A stretch of DNA of 64,000 bases from Roseospira goensis (GCF_014197795.1 NZ_JACIGI010000012.1:1-64000); one strand, 5' to 3'; counted from the stretch's first letter, positions 34,904 to 43,273 are shown. The notes: generated from the letters alone by a model not told the origin. Numbers and translations: made by a program.

Positions 34904-35621
34904 GGCGACGACCAGGGGCAACGGCGTGGCTGACGGGACCGAGGCGCTCACCCTGCGCGGCATCCGGCGGGCGTTCAAACAGGCCGACGCGCCGCCGCTG
35001 ACGGTTCTGGACGGCGCCGACCTGGAGGTTCGCGCCGGCGAGATCGTGGCCCTGGTGGGGCCGTCCGGGTCCGGCAAGTCGACGCTGTTGCAGATCGCCG
35101 GCCTGCTGGAACGGCCCGACGCGGGCGAGGTGCTGCTGGCGGGCGAGCCCGCCTCCGGCCTGGGCGACGGCGGCCGCACCCTGATGCGGCGCAAGTATCT
35201 GGGGTTCGTCTACCAGTACCACCACCTGCTGCCGGAGTTCTCGGCCGAGGAGAACATCGTCGTGCCGCAGATGGTGGCGGGCGTGCGCAAGGGTGCCGCG
35301 CGGGTCCGGGCGCGGACGCTGCTGGAGCGCATGGGGCTGGCGCGGCGCGGACACCACCGCCCGGGGCAGCTCTCCGGCGGCGAGCAGCAGCGCGTCGCCA
35401 TCGCCCGCGCGCTGGCGAACGGACCCCGGGTGCTGCTGGCCGACGAGCCCACCGGCAACCTGGACCCGCACACGGCGGACGGCGTGTTCGCGGAGCTGCT
35501 GCGGCTGGTGCGGGAGGAGGGGCTGGCCGCCCTCATCGCCACCCACAACCCGGACCTCGCGGCCCGCATGGACCGGGTGGTCACCCTGCGGGAGGGGAAG
35601 GTGGCAGCGGTGGCGCGATAG
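34896..35621 (+). CDS. lolD: Lipoprotein-releasing ABC transporter ATP-binding protein LolD
   Basis: A 241-aa ABC ATPase. Walker [13 protein letters not shown]-loop region [16 protein letters not shown] (characteristic of LolD), signature [15 protein letters not shown] and Walker [12 protein letters not shown] are intact; the switch His is in IATHNPDLA. It powers lipoprotein release by LolC. The start overlaps lolC by 8 bp, implying translational coupling. Confidence 0.95.
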   Translation: MSKATTRGNGVADGTEALTLRGIRRAFKQADAPPLTVLDGADLEVRAGEIVALVGPSGSGKSTLLQIAGLLERPDAGEVLLAGEPASGLGDGGRTLMRRKYLGFVYQYHHLLPEFSAEENIVVPQMVAGVRKGAARVRARTLLERMGLARRGHHRPGQLSGGEQQRVAIARALANGPRVLLADEPTGNLDPHTADGVFAELLRLVREEGLAALIATHNPDLAARMDRVVTLREGKVAAVAR

Positions 35622-35632
35622 GCGGCGTCCGC

Positions 35633-36364
35633 TCAGCCCCGCGTCAGGCGCACCAGGGTTTCGGCGGCGATCAGGTCGCGGCGCACCGCCTCGCGCGCCC
35701 TGAGGGCCTCGCGGTCCGCGCCCCACTGTTCCATCTGCCAGGTCTCGTCGAGGCGGGAGAGGGCGAATCCGGTCTCGCCGTCCACGCGGCCGTGCGCCAA
35801 CGCCAGCGCCAGCACCAGCGATCCCGACGCCGCCGCCGCGCTCTGCGCGGCCGTCAGCGCCCAGTCGTCCAGGGCGTCGAACGCCGCGTCGAGGGCCGCC
35901 GCCGCCTCGGTGGTCTGGCGCAGCGGCATCACGCCGGCGGTCACCGCCAGCCGGGCCGACAGCGCGGATTCGGCCCAGTCCAGCAGCGGCTGCCACTGGG
36001 CCGCCTGGCGCGCCGCCAGTTCCGCCGGGCTGTCGGCGCGGTAGCACAGCAGATCGGCGTCCACGTAGCGCAGCAACTCCGCCCGCAGGCCGGCGCGGTC
36101 CGGTGCCACCCGCTCCAGGGTCGTGTTGGCGAGCTGGGTCAGCGGCATGGCGTGCGGGTTGATGGTGTCATCCTGGGCCTGCCATTCGTCCGCCACCGCC
36201 GCCGCCAGCGCGGCCGTGGGCAGGCAGAGAACCGCCCGTGATGGGGTGCGCACCGGCCGTCCGTCCAGGAACACGCCATGGCCGCCGTCGACCGGGCCGG
36301 GCGCGGCGCTGGCATAGAACCGGTGCGGGCCGGCGGCGGGTGCGGGGGCGGCTGTCTGGGTCAT
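35633..36364 (-). CDS. ATP12-family F1-ATPase assembly chaperone
   Basis: A 243-aa protein of the ATP12 family, found in mitochondria and alphaproteobacteria. It helps assemble the F1 sector by protecting the alpha subunit. Family landmarks are RFYASAAPGPVDGGHGVFLD, GRPVRTPSRAVLCLPT, EWQAQDDTINPHAMPLTQLA, and DADLLCYRADSPAELAARQA followed by WQPLLDW. It is convergent with lolD, with 11 bp between stops. The upstream region (36365-36446) would hold its promoter, though none is obvious. Confidence 0.88.
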   Translation of the reverse strand: MTQTAAPAPAAGPHRFYASAAPGPVDGGHGVFLDGRPVRTPSRAVLCLPTAALAAAVADEWQAQDDTINPHAMPLTQLANTTLERVAPDRAGLRAELLRYVDADLLCYRADSPAELAARQAAQWQPLLDWAESALSARLAVTAGVMPLRQTTEAAAALDAAFDALDDWALTAAQSAAAASGSLVLALALAHGRVDGETGFALSRLDETWQMEQWGADREALRAREAVRRDLIAAETLVRLTRG

Positions 36365-36446
36365 GGCACGGTTGGATCACTGTAGAATGGGGGCCGGGGG
36401 TCGCTTAGCATACGGCCCGGGGCCGGGGCCAGACGTGCGGCCGGCC

Positions 36447-36510
36447 TACAGCCGATTGCGACAAACCGGAATCGCGGCACGACGTCGGTTTGCCGCGATA
36501 ATCGGCTGTA
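36447..36510. repeat. Extragenic palindrome next to the asmA 3' end
   Basis: Outer arms TACAGCCGATT (36447-36457) and AATCGGCTGTA (36500-36510) are perfect inverted copies. Inner arms 36458-36468 and 36486-36496 also pair with one mismatch (GCGACAAACCG), giving a stem of over 20 bp with a small bulge. It carries the AGCCGATT end found in the neighbouring 73-bp element. Confidence 0.8.
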
Positions 36511-36511
36511 A

Positions 36512-36585
36512 AATCAATAATATAGAGCCGATTTACGTTCGAAATCGGACCGCATCTGCGGTTCCGATTTCGAACAATCGGCCCT
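36512..36585. repeat. 73-bp palindromic element, copy 1
   Basis: Nearly the same sequence as 39796-39868, in the same orientation. It begins AATCAATAAT, then has nested inverted repeats: GCCGATT ... AATCGGC, GTTCGAAATCGGA ... TCCGATTTCGAAC, and CCGCA/TGCGG at the tip. It ends exactly on the TAG stop of the asmA gene (minus strand), so it forms the first 73 bases of its 3' UTR. Confidence 0.85.
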
Positions 36586-39508
36586 AGTTCCCCAGCAGGC
36601 CGCCCAGCCCTTCGCGGATGGCGTCCCCGATCGCCTCCTCGGGCGTGGCCGGCTGCTGCGGCTGTGGCTCGGACGGCGCCGGCTGCTGCGAGCCGTCGGG
36701 CTGTACCACGGTCCGGCTCTCGGTGGGCGGGGCCGGTTGCTCCGGCTGCGCCGGCTGCTCGGGCTCAGGCGCCGTCTGGGGCGCGGCCGCCGGTGCCGTG
36801 GCGGCGCCGCCGCTGTCACCGCCGCCGCCGCCCAGCACGCCTTGCAGCGCGCCGCCCAGGGCCTCGTTCAAGCGGTCGCCGGTGCCCTCGGGCAACCCCT
36901 CGGTCAGCCCTTCGGTGACGCCCCGGATCTGCTGCTGGATCTGCTCCTCGACGGCCTCGGCCGGGGCGGCGGTTCCGGGCGCGGCCGACTCGGCGGGGGC
37001 GGCACCGATCTCGCCGGGGTCCTTTTGGCCCAGTGCCACCAGGCAGGGCTCCATCTCGCCGTCCGTGCTGCTGCCCAGCAGGCTGCCGGCCAGGTTCTCG
37101 CCCAGCAGGGACAGTCCGCCGGTCGCCACCGCGCCGGCCGCACTGGCGGCCGTCTTCAGGCCGGTTTCGACCGCCTTCTGCGCGTCCAGCTCCAGCGCCG
37201 GGCTGGCGAACGGTCCGGTGACGGCGAACAGCTCGACGATCTTGCCGAACCCGGTCTCCAGGCCGATGCCCGGCCGCGGTCGGGGCGCGATCTTCACGTT
37301 CAGGCGCTCGGCGCCCAGGTCGAAGGCGCCGCCGCCGCCGACCACCATCTTGTCGGTCTCCAGCGCGATGCCGTGGTCGTTCGACAGGACGCCCTGGGTC
37401 GCGGTCATGTTGAACACCAGGCACTGGATCGGGGTCGTCGGCTCGCGCTGGCCGAACGGGTTGATGAGTTCGCCGAGCTGGGTGAAGACGTCGCCGCCGG
37501 CCCAGTTGACGGCGCCGTTGTTCATGCGGGCATCCACGGTGTGCACCAGCACGGCGCCGGTGAGCGTGCCCGCGATCTGGTGCGGCGTCGCCCCCTGGCC
37601 CGAGAGCGAGACCGTCAGGGTCGTCGGGCCGCCCTCCAGGGCGTCGGTGCCGCCGAAGGTGCGGGCCAGGGTGCCGAGCGCGACCCGCTCGCCGGTGAGG
37701 TCGACGCTGGCGCGGGCGCCGCCGCCTTCGGTGGGGGTCAGGGCCACGGTGCCGGCGATCTGACCGCCGGCGATGCCGGCCTGCACCGGATCGAGGGCCA
37801 GGGCGCCGCCGGCCAGCGTCAGGCCCAGGGTGACGTTGGCCATCTCGGCGCCGCCGGGCAGCACCGCGCGATCGGCGGTCAGGGTCAGCGTGGCGTCGGC
37901 GGCGCGCAGCGCGTCTAGGGGCAGCGGCGTGTCCGGGATCATCGGTCCGCCGCTGGCGCCGCCGCCGCTGCCGTCCGCGGGGGCGGCCGGGGCCGGGGCC
38001 GCGCCGGCGGGGCCGCCCGCCAGTTCGTTCAGGTCCAGCAGCGGGGCGTTGATCCGGCCCGCAACGGCCGGCCGGGGGCCGTCCAGCACGGCGTCGATGG
38101 CGCCGGACAGGGTGCTGCGGCCCACGGTGGCCTGGATGTCCCGGAGCCGATAGCCGCCGGTGATGTCGGAGAGGCTGGCGCGGGCGTTCAGGGGCACCGG
38201 CACCGGGGCGCCGAGGTCGGCCAGCACGGCCGGGTCCGGTGCGTCCACACCGACGGTCAGGTCGAGGCCGGATTGCGCCAGGGCATCGGCAATGGCGCCC
38301 GTGGCGGTGGCGCGGAAGCGGCCGGCCTCGCCCACGGCGGCGTCGAGGCCGGAGACGGCCAGGGCGTCCGGCGATCCGGTGACGGTGGCGGTGACGGCGA
38401 AGGGGCCGAGCGCCGGGACGTCCACCGGCTGTCCGACCTGCGCGGCCAGATCGGCCAGGGCGCCCACCTCGGCGCCCTCGGCGCTGATGGCGAGGTCGAG
38501 ACCCTGGACGGCGGTGACGTTTTCCACCGCGCCGGTGGCCGTCACCTTCAGTCGCGGCATCGCGCCCAGGCTGGCGTCGAGCCCGGACAGCGCCAGCGCG
38601 TCGGCGTCGCCCTGCACCCGGGCCGCGACGCGATACGGGCCGAGGGCCGGGACGGGTTGGGTCTGGCCGAGCGCCGCCAGCAGCGCCCCCAGATCCCCGA
38701 GCTGCGCGCCTTCGGCGGAGACCGCGAGGTCGAGGCCCCGGGCCTTGGCCGGGACGGCGATGTCGCCGGCGACGGTGACGGTGGCGCCGCCGGCGGTGGC
38801 CGTGACGTCCAGCGGCCACGGCGCCGCGGACGAGGCGGTCAGGCCGGCCAGCGGTCCCAGTGTGCCGGCGAGCGTGAAGGCGGCGTCGTTGTAGGCGCCG
38901 GCGATATCGACCTCGAGGGGGGCATCCAGGCCCGCGCCGGTCAGCGAGACCCGCTCCAGGGTAACCCGCATCGTCTGGCCGCTGACGCCGTCGCGATAGG
39001 TCAGGGCGCCGTCGCGCAGGCGCACCTCCTGGATTTCGAGCTGGGCCGCGCCGCCGCCGGCCTCCCCGTCGGCGCCGGCCGGGGCCGTCTCGCCGGCGGG
39101 CGCAGCCGCGTCGGGGGTGCCGAAGGTCCAGTTGCCGGTGCCCTCGGCGTTGGTCTCCAGCGACACCACCGGTTCGACCAGGATCAACCGGTTGACGCGG
39201 ATCTGGCCGGACAGCAGGGGCAGAACCTCCACCTGCGCCTCCAGGCGTTGCACCGAGACCATGGTGGGATCGCTGGCCCAGTCGGTGTTGCCGATGCTGA
39301 CACCCTCGACCACCAGGGCCGGCGACAGTCCGATGGCGAGGTCCATCTCGCCGTCGATGGCGACGCGGCGACCGGTGGCGTCTTCGATCGCCCCGGCGAT
39401 CTGACCGCGATACTGGCTGACGTCGAGCGTGGCGATGAACACGCCGACGCCGATGATCAGCAGCACGAGCAGGCCCCCGATCACCTTGAGGATGGTCGAC
39501 AGTCGCAT
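36584..39508 (-). CDS. AsmA family outer-membrane biogenesis protein
   Basis: A 974-aa protein with an N-terminal membrane anchor (ILKVIGGLLVLLIIGVGVFI) and the AsmA N-terminal domain (RGQIAGAIEDATGRRVAIDG, LSPALVVEGVSIGNTDWASD). Next is a long repetitive beta-rich periplasmic region with internal duplications (for example VTGSPDALAVSGLDA, VQGDADALALSGLDASLG). The AsmA_2 C-terminal domain has LTGAVLVHTVDARMNNGAVN and LSNDHGIALETDKMVVGGGG. The last 170 residues are Gly/Pro/Gln-rich. AsmA-like proteins are thought to move or organise lipids between membranes. Its 3' end abuts a palindromic element also found upstream of the gene. Confidence 0.88.
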   Translation of the reverse strand: MRLSTILKVIGGLLVLLIIGVGVFIATLDVSQYRGQIAGAIEDATGRRVAIDGEMDLAIGLSPALVVEGVSIGNTDWASDPTMVSVQRLEAQVEVLPLLSGQIRVNRLILVEPVVSLETNAEGTGNWTFGTPDAAAPAGETAPAGADGEAGGGAAQLEIQEVRLRDGALTYRDGVSGQTMRVTLERVSLTGAGLDAPLEVDIAGAYNDAAFTLAGTLGPLAGLTASSAAPWPLDVTATAGGATVTVAGDIAVPAKARGLDLAVSAEGAQLGDLGALLAALGQTQPVPALGPYRVAARVQGDADALALSGLDASLGAMPRLKVTATGAVENVTAVQGLDLAISAEGAEVGALADLAAQVGQPVDVPALGPFAVTATVTGSPDALAVSGLDAAVGEAGRFRATATGAIADALAQSGLDLTVGVDAPDPAVLADLGAPVPVPLNARASLSDITGGYRLRDIQATVGRSTLSGAIDAVLDGPRPAVAGRINAPLLDLNELAGGPAGAAPAPAAPADGSGGGASGGPMIPDTPLPLDALRAADATLTLTADRAVLPGGAEMANVTLGLTLAGGALALDPVQAGIAGGQIAGTVALTPTEGGGARASVDLTGERVALGTLARTFGGTDALEGGPTTLTVSLSGQGATPHQIAGTLTGAVLVHTVDARMNNGAVNWAGGDVFTQLGELINPFGQREPTTPIQCLVFNMTATQGVLSNDHGIALETDKMVVGGGGAFDLGAERLNVKIAPRPRPGIGLETGFGKIVELFAVTGPFASPALELDAQKAVETGLKTAASAAGAVATGGLSLLGENLAGSLLGSSTDGEMEPCLVALGQKDPGEIGAAPAESAAPGTAAPAEAVEEQIQQQIRGVTEGLTEGLPEGTGDRLNEALGGALQGVLGGGGGDSGGAATAPAAAPQTAPEPEQPAQPEQPAPPTESRTVVQPDGSQQPAPSEPQPQQPATPEEAIGDAIREGLGGLLGN

Positions 39509-39525
39509 GGCAACAGTTCCCTATG

Positions 39526-39594
39526 TCGTCCGCCCTTGGGTCGTCCGCCCCTGAATCGTCCGCCCCTGGGTCATCCGCCCCCGGGTCGTCCGCT
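39526..39594. repeat. Tandem 15-bp repeat upstream of asmA
   Basis: Four copies of TCGTCCGCCCCTGGG with small changes (39526-39585) and a partial fifth. They lie immediately before the asmA ATG at 39508, in its 5' leader. Copy number could vary by slippage and alter the leader length. Confidence 0.8.
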
Positions 39595-39795
39595 GGAGTG
39601 GTTGGAGCCGGGGCCGCCCCGCCACGGTCCCGGCCGGGCGCCGCGTGGTGGTCCCCGATCCCCCACCACAGGACGGAATTGTGGCCGTCCTTGGGCGCAG
39701 CGGCTTGGCGGCGGCGCCCGACCGCGTGCCGAGAGCAGATCGCGCCAAAACGGACTCGCGCCGCGGTCCCATTTCGGCGCGTGAATCTGGCCTAG

Positions 39796-39868
39796 AATCA
39801 ATAATTTCGAGCCGATTCACGTTCGAAATCGGACCGCATGTGCGGTTGCGATTTCGACCAATCGGCTC
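39796..39868. repeat. 73-bp palindromic element, copy 2
   Basis: Same element as 36512-36585 with only a few substitutions: AATCAATAAT, then GAGCCGATTCACGTTCGAAA and the matching right half. It lies six bases beyond the T-run of the first sRNA terminator (39875), so on the minus strand it again comes directly after a transcript end. The two copies bracket the asmA gene. Confidence 0.85.
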
Positions 39869-39874
39869 GAGGTC

Positions 39875-39908
39875 AAAAAAAACCCCGGAAAGCGAGCGCT
39901 TTCCGGGG
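39875..39908 (-). terminator. Rho-independent terminator of sRNA candidate A
   Basis: A perfect inverted repeat CCCCGGAAAGCG/CGCTTTCCGGGG (39883-39894, 39897-39908) with eight T on the minus strand (39882-39875). There is no poly-T on the plus strand, so it works in one direction. Confidence 0.85.
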
Positions 39909-40000
39909 CAAGTGGAACAGGGAGGTTTCACGTCTGGGAGACGTCGGGAACCTGTCAGAGACAGGACCCGCACCGGGCGACACACCCGATGTTCCGTCGC
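39875..40000 (-). ncRNA. Candidate small RNA A with exposed CCUCCC segment
   Basis: On the minus strand, hairpins (CCTGTC/GACAGG at 39965-39951; ACGTCT/AGACGT at 39944-39930) are followed by the unpaired AAACCUCCCUGUUCC and then a perfect 12-bp terminator stem (39908-39897 with 39894-39883) and eight T. The segment 39905-39928 is identical in 23 of 24 bases to 40213-40236 in candidate B. CCUCCC is complementary to Shine-Dalgarno sequences, as in alphaproteobacterial cuckoo/CcsR-type sRNAs. The 5' end is a guess; no clear promoter was found. Confidence 0.5.
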
Positions 40001-40177
40001 CTCGCCGACCCGCACGGCATCGGATGTCGCCGGGGCGGTGAGGCAAACCGCATGTGACCAACGTCACGGCCAGGAACTTAGGGCCCGGCGCCGACGGCCA
40101 CCATCTCCATTTCCGAAAAGTTGGTATGCGGAAGGGTCATGACTGGCGTTGCGTCGGCCGCGTGGACAACGCGGGGA

Positions 40178-40216
40178 CAAAAAGAAGACCCCCGGAAGGC
40201 CGACGCCGTCCGGGGG
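40178..40216 (-). terminator. Rho-independent terminator of sRNA candidate B
   Basis: Stem CCCCCGGA (40189-40196) with TCCGGGGG (40209-40216), followed on the minus strand by TCTTCTTTTTGT. It is somewhat weaker than terminator A because the T-run is interrupted. Confidence 0.7.
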
Positions 40217-40345
40217 CAAGGGGAACAGGGAGGTTTACATCACGAGGAGACGTCCGATGCGGACGATGAACTCCGCTGCGGAGGCATGCCGTCCCGGCGC
40301 GTCTTTGTCTGAACCACCGCAATGCGGGTCCCGGTCAGACAAAAC
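40178..40345 (-). ncRNA. Candidate small RNA B, homologous to A
   Basis: Minus strand: a long hairpin (TTGTCTGA at 40342-40335 with TCAGACAA at 40312-40305, a nested CCGC/GCGG stem inside), hairpins CTCCG/CGGAG (40283-40271) and CGTCC/GGACG (40265-40251), then AAACCUCCCUGUUCC and a terminator. The shared 24-base block with candidate A includes the anti-Shine-Dalgarno CCUCCC. It lies downstream of the gamma-glutamylcyclotransferase gene on the same strand, but with its own structure. The 5' limit is uncertain. Bases 40346-40491 show no further feature. Confidence 0.48.
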
Positions 40346-40491
40346 CGCTCCGGGCGTGCCGGGCGCGGACACGTGGTCCACACCGTCACCGTGCCTTGAC
40401 ACTACGGGGATACCACCGCCAACACTATGGTTTTATTCACAATTGAGCCCTGAGGGGGGTGCATGGCTGGACGCGGGCGGCGGGTGGTGGC

Positions 40492-40920
40492 TCAGGGCGC
40501 CCGCTCGGCGCCGGGATCCGCGAGCGCGGCGGCGAGCACCGCCGGGTCATGGCCCCAGTCCGCATAGCCGCGGGCGATGTGCGCATAGTAGGCCTCGGTC
40601 GGTGGTCCGCGGCGGGCGTCCACCTTGATGTAGGTCAGGACCGCGCGCGACCGTCCCTTGGCGTCGGCGACCGTCAGGTGCGCCCGGCGGTAGCGTCCCT
40701 CGGCGACCCCCTCGACCGCGTCGAGGGTGCGCTCGCATGCGGGCGTCAGGCGGTAGAGCGCGGCGGGCACGGTCCCGCCCGGCGCCGGCTGGATGGTCGC
40801 CACCCGCTCGAAGCACAGCCGCCAGTCCGGCAGGATCACGGGATCGAGCGGCGTCGCCCGCGGGCACCGCTCGGCCATGCGCGAACGGCTGAGGTTCGAT
40901 CCATAGGCCAGGTACAGCAT
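40492..40920 (-). CDS. Gamma-glutamylcyclotransferase family protein
   Basis: A 142-aa protein beginning MLYLAYGSNLSRSRMAERCP, the YGSN substrate-binding signature of the gamma-glutamylcyclotransferase (GGCT/AIG2) fold. The general acid Glu is expected in DAVEGVAEGRYRR. These enzymes act on gamma-glutamyl amines or peptides and release pyroglutamate. The exact substrate is not clear. The start is set by the MxYxAYGSN family beginning; the longer frame upstream overlaps the divergent DUF192 gene. Confidence 0.83.
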   Translation of the reverse strand: MLYLAYGSNLSRSRMAERCPRATPLDPVILPDWRLCFERVATIQPAPGGTVPAALYRLTPACERTLDAVEGVAEGRYRRAHLTVADAKGRSRAVLTYIKVDARRGPPTEAYYAHIARGYADWGHDPAVLAAALADPGAERAP

Positions 40921-41061
40921 CGCTCTCCATGGGGTGGCTGGGGGGCGGTGGGAGGTCGGTGGCGCGGGGGCGTGCGGCGCCGCGGTCGTGTCGCGTCTGG
41001 TCTCGCGACCGCGCCGCAGTATAGTGGCCGCCGTCCGCCCCGTGAACGCCCGGAGGTCTCC

Positions 41062-41610
41062 ATGACAGCCGTTCCGCCGTCCCGCTTCCCGGCCGCGCTG
41101 ACCCGGCGCCGGCTTGTCGCCGGCCTGCTGGCCGCTCCCGCGGTGGTCCGGTTCGGCCCGGCCGCAACGCCGGCCGCCGCCGCCGCGCCGGCGGTCACCT
41201 TCGCGCGCAGCGCCGTCGCCGTCGTGACCCATGACGGCCGCCGTTACACATTCTCTGTCGAGGTCGCGCGCACGCCGGCCCAGCGCGCCCGCGGCCTGAT
41301 GTACCGGCGGCGGCTGGCGCCGGATCACGGCATGCTGTTCGACTTCGGCGGCACCGGCCCGCGCGCGATGTGGATGAAGAACACCTATGTCGCGCTCGAT
41401 ATCCTGTTCCTGGAGGCGGACGGGCGCATCTGGAAAATCGCCGCCGATACCACGCCGCTGTCGGAGGCCACCATCGTCGCCGAGGGGCCGATCCGGGCTG
41501 CCCTGGAGCTGCGCGCCGGCACCAGCCGGCTGCTCGGGATCGAGGTCGGCGACGACGTGCGCCATCCGATGTTCGGGGACCCGCCCGTGCGGGTGCAGGG
41601 CGCCGAGTGA
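41062..41610 (+). CDS. DUF192 family exported protein
   Basis: A 182-aa protein with a twin-arginine-like N-terminus (LTRRRLVAGLLAAPAVV) and an Ala-rich stretch ending near AAAAAP (about residue 43), so probably exported. The DUF192 domain follows: FSVEVARTPAQRARGLMYRR, MLFDFGGTGPRAMWMKNTYV, LDILFLEADGRIWKIAADTT, and LELRAGTSRLLGIEVGD. The function of DUF192 is unknown. It is divergent from the gamma-glutamylcyclotransferase gene. Confidence 0.85.
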   Translation: MTAVPPSRFPAALTRRRLVAGLLAAPAVVRFGPAATPAAAAAPAVTFARSAVAVVTHDGRRYTFSVEVARTPAQRARGLMYRRRLAPDHGMLFDFGGTGPRAMWMKNTYVALDILFLEADGRIWKIAADTTPLSEATIVAEGPIRAALELRAGTSRLLGIEVGDDVRHPMFGDPPVRVQGAE

Positions 41611-41678
41611 GCCCGCGGCCCGCCGGCCGCGTGGCGGTCGTCCTTGACTTGGCGCAATGCCTCTGACTCACTGGCGCC

Positions 41679-42032
41679 ATGGCCAGTCTTCCCGCCCTGC
41701 GTCGCCGCTTCGGCCCCGTCCTCCCGCCCGTGCTCGGGCTGGGGGCCCTGGTCTATTTCGGCTACCACGCGGTGAACGGCGACCGCGGCCTGCTGGCCTG
41801 GTGGCAGTTGCGCCAGGACATTCGCGTCGCGACCCAGGAGCGCGCGGCGCTGGCCGAGGAACGCCGGCTGCTGGAGCACCGGGTGCGGCTGTTGCGGCGC
41901 GATCAGTTGCATCCCGACATGCTCGACGAGCGCGCCCGGGCCATGCTGAACCTGGTGGGGCCGGACGAGATCGTGATCGTCCCGCCGCGGCCCGCCTCGG
42001 GGCGCGATCCGGGAGCGTTCTCAACCGATTAA
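41679..42032 (+). CDS. ftsB: FtsB/DivIC-type septum formation initiator
   Basis: A 117-aa protein: a short cytoplasmic N-terminus, one membrane helix (VLPPVLGLGALVYFGYHAVNG), a periplasmic coiled coil (LRQDIRVATQERAALAEERR onwards), then HPDMLDERARAMLNLVGPDE, the alphaproteobacterial FtsB signature. FtsB joins FtsL and FtsQ in the divisome. It lies just upstream of pdhA, its usual neighbour in alphaproteobacteria. Confidence 0.85.
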   Translation: MASLPALRRRFGPVLPPVLGLGALVYFGYHAVNGDRGLLAWWQLRQDIRVATQERAALAEERRLLEHRVRLLRRDQLHPDMLDERARAMLNLVGPDEIVIVPPRPASGRDPGAFSTD

Positions 42033-42083
42033 CCGCATTCTGGTTAATCGCCTTTTGTGCGTTGCCACACAAAGACTTAGCAG
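42026..42083 (+). promoter_or_regulatory. Dyads and possible promoter ahead of the pdh operon
   Basis: CGATTAACC/GGTTAATCG (42026-42034, 42042-42050) forms a 9-bp stem over the ftsB stop, followed by CCTTTTG, a weak terminator. Next is a dyad TTTGTG/CACAAA (42054-42059, 42068-42073), overlapping a possible promoter TTGTGC (42055-42060), 17-bp spacer, TAGCAG (42078-42083). The dyad over the -35 could be an operator. Assignment is tentative. Confidence 0.35.
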
Positions 42084-42217
42084 CCTTTTCCCTTGAATTC
42101 CGGCGCCGAACGGTTACCTCTGGGGCGTTCCAGCCGGGGGCGTCCCGGCGACGGGGGTTTGGTGACCTGTCGCGCGGCGTCGGTCCGGCCGTCCGCAGTC
42201 CGAGGGGAGATCAAGGC

Positions 42218-43255
42218 ATGGCGGCGACACGGCGTTCGCGCGCATCGTCCGGGTCCGGCAAGGGGGCGGCCGACGCCGCCCAGACCCGGGGGTTCGAGCC
42301 CGACCAACTCGAGCACCTGTACCGCTCGATGCTGGTGATCCGTCGGTTCGAGGAAAAGGCCGGCCAACTCTACGGCATGGGTCTGATCGGCGGCTTCTGT
42401 CACTTGTACATCGGCCAGGAGGCGGTGGTCGTCGGCCTGCAATGCCTGGCCCGGCCGGGCGACTCCATCATCACCAGCTACCGCGACCACGGCCACATGC
42501 TCGCGACCGGCATGGATCCCAAGGGGGTGATGGCCGAGCTGACGGGGCGTGCCACCGGGTACTCCAAGGGCAAGGGTGGCTCGATGCACATGTTCAGCCG
42601 CGAGAAGGGATTCTTCGGCGGCCACGGCATCGTCGGCGCCCAGGTGCCGCTGGGGACCGGCCTGGGGTTCGCCCACAAGTACACCGAGGACGGCGGCATC
42701 TGCTTCTGCTACCTGGGCGACGGAGCGGTCAACCAGGGCCAGGTCTACGAGAGCTTCAACATGGCCGCGCTGTGGTCGCTGCCGGTCGTCTATGTGATCG
42801 AGAACAACAAGTACGGCATGGGCACGTCGGTGGAGCGTGCCTCCGCCCCCGGCGACCTGTCGCAGAGGGGCGCGTCCTACGGCATCCCGGGCAAGGCCAT
42901 CAACGGCATGAACGTGCTGGAGGTGATCGAGGGCGCCGGCGAGGCCGTCGAGCACGTCCGCGCCGGCAACGGGCCGTACCTGCTGGATCTCAAGACCTAC
43001 CGCTACCGCGGTCATTCGATGTCCGACCCGGCCAAGTACCGCACCAAGGAGGAGGTCTCCAAGATCCGCTCGGAGAGCGATCCGATCGACCAGCTCAAGA
43101 AGCGGTTGCTCGACGACGGGGTGTTCGACGAGGACCACCTCAAGGAGATCGACAAGCAGGTCAAGGGGATCATCGGCGAGGCCGCCGAGTTCGCCCAGAA
43201 CAGCCCCGAGCCCGATCCCGCCGAGCTGTGGACCGACGTGTTGGTGGATGCCTGA
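42218..43255 (+). CDS. pdhA: Pyruvate dehydrogenase E1 component, alpha subunit
   Basis: A 345-aa ThDP enzyme subunit that decarboxylates pyruvate. Landmarks are MLVIRRFEEKAGQLYGMGLI, GFCHLYIGQEAVVVG, SYRDHGHMLATGMDP, the ThDP motif GDGAVNQGQVYESFNMAALW ... ENNKYGMGTS, and YRYRGHSMSDPAKYR with the phosphorylation-loop region. The start at 42218 follows GAGGGGAGA; the frame is open much further up but without homology. First gene of pdhA-pdhB-pdhC. Confidence 0.96.
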   Translation: MAATRRSRASSGSGKGAADAAQTRGFEPDQLEHLYRSMLVIRRFEEKAGQLYGMGLIGGFCHLYIGQEAVVVGLQCLARPGDSIITSYRDHGHMLATGMDPKGVMAELTGRATGYSKGKGGSMHMFSREKGFFGGHGIVGAQVPLGTGLGFAHKYTEDGGICFCYLGDGAVNQGQVYESFNMAALWSLPVVYVIENNKYGMGTSVERASAPGDLSQRGASYGIPGKAINGMNVLEVIEGAGEAVEHVRAGNGPYLLDLKTYRYRGHSMSDPAKYRTKEEVSKIRSESDPIDQLKKRLLDDGVFDEDHLKEIDKQVKGIIGEAAEFAQNSPEPDPAELWTDVLVDA

Positions 43256-43273
43256 GGCCGGGAGACGGACGCG

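Noticed and set aside
36363-36587. Plus-strand 74-aa frame between the ATP12-type gene and asmA
   Set aside because: It is made almost wholly of the palindromic repeats and has no homology-like pattern.
40396-40430. TTGACA promoter on the plus strand upstream of 40.5 kb
   Set aside because: The -35 matches well, but no -10 is found at 16-18 bp, and no plus-strand gene follows until 41062.
40149-40628. Plus-strand frame starting MRRPRGQRGD
   Set aside because: It runs through both the sRNA B terminator and the gamma-glutamylcyclotransferase gene on the other strand, and has no coding signature.
42029-42047. CtrA binding site (TTAA-N7-TTAA) after ftsB
   Set aside because: The two TTAA parts are 11 bases apart rather than 7, and the sequence is better explained as a 9-bp hairpin.
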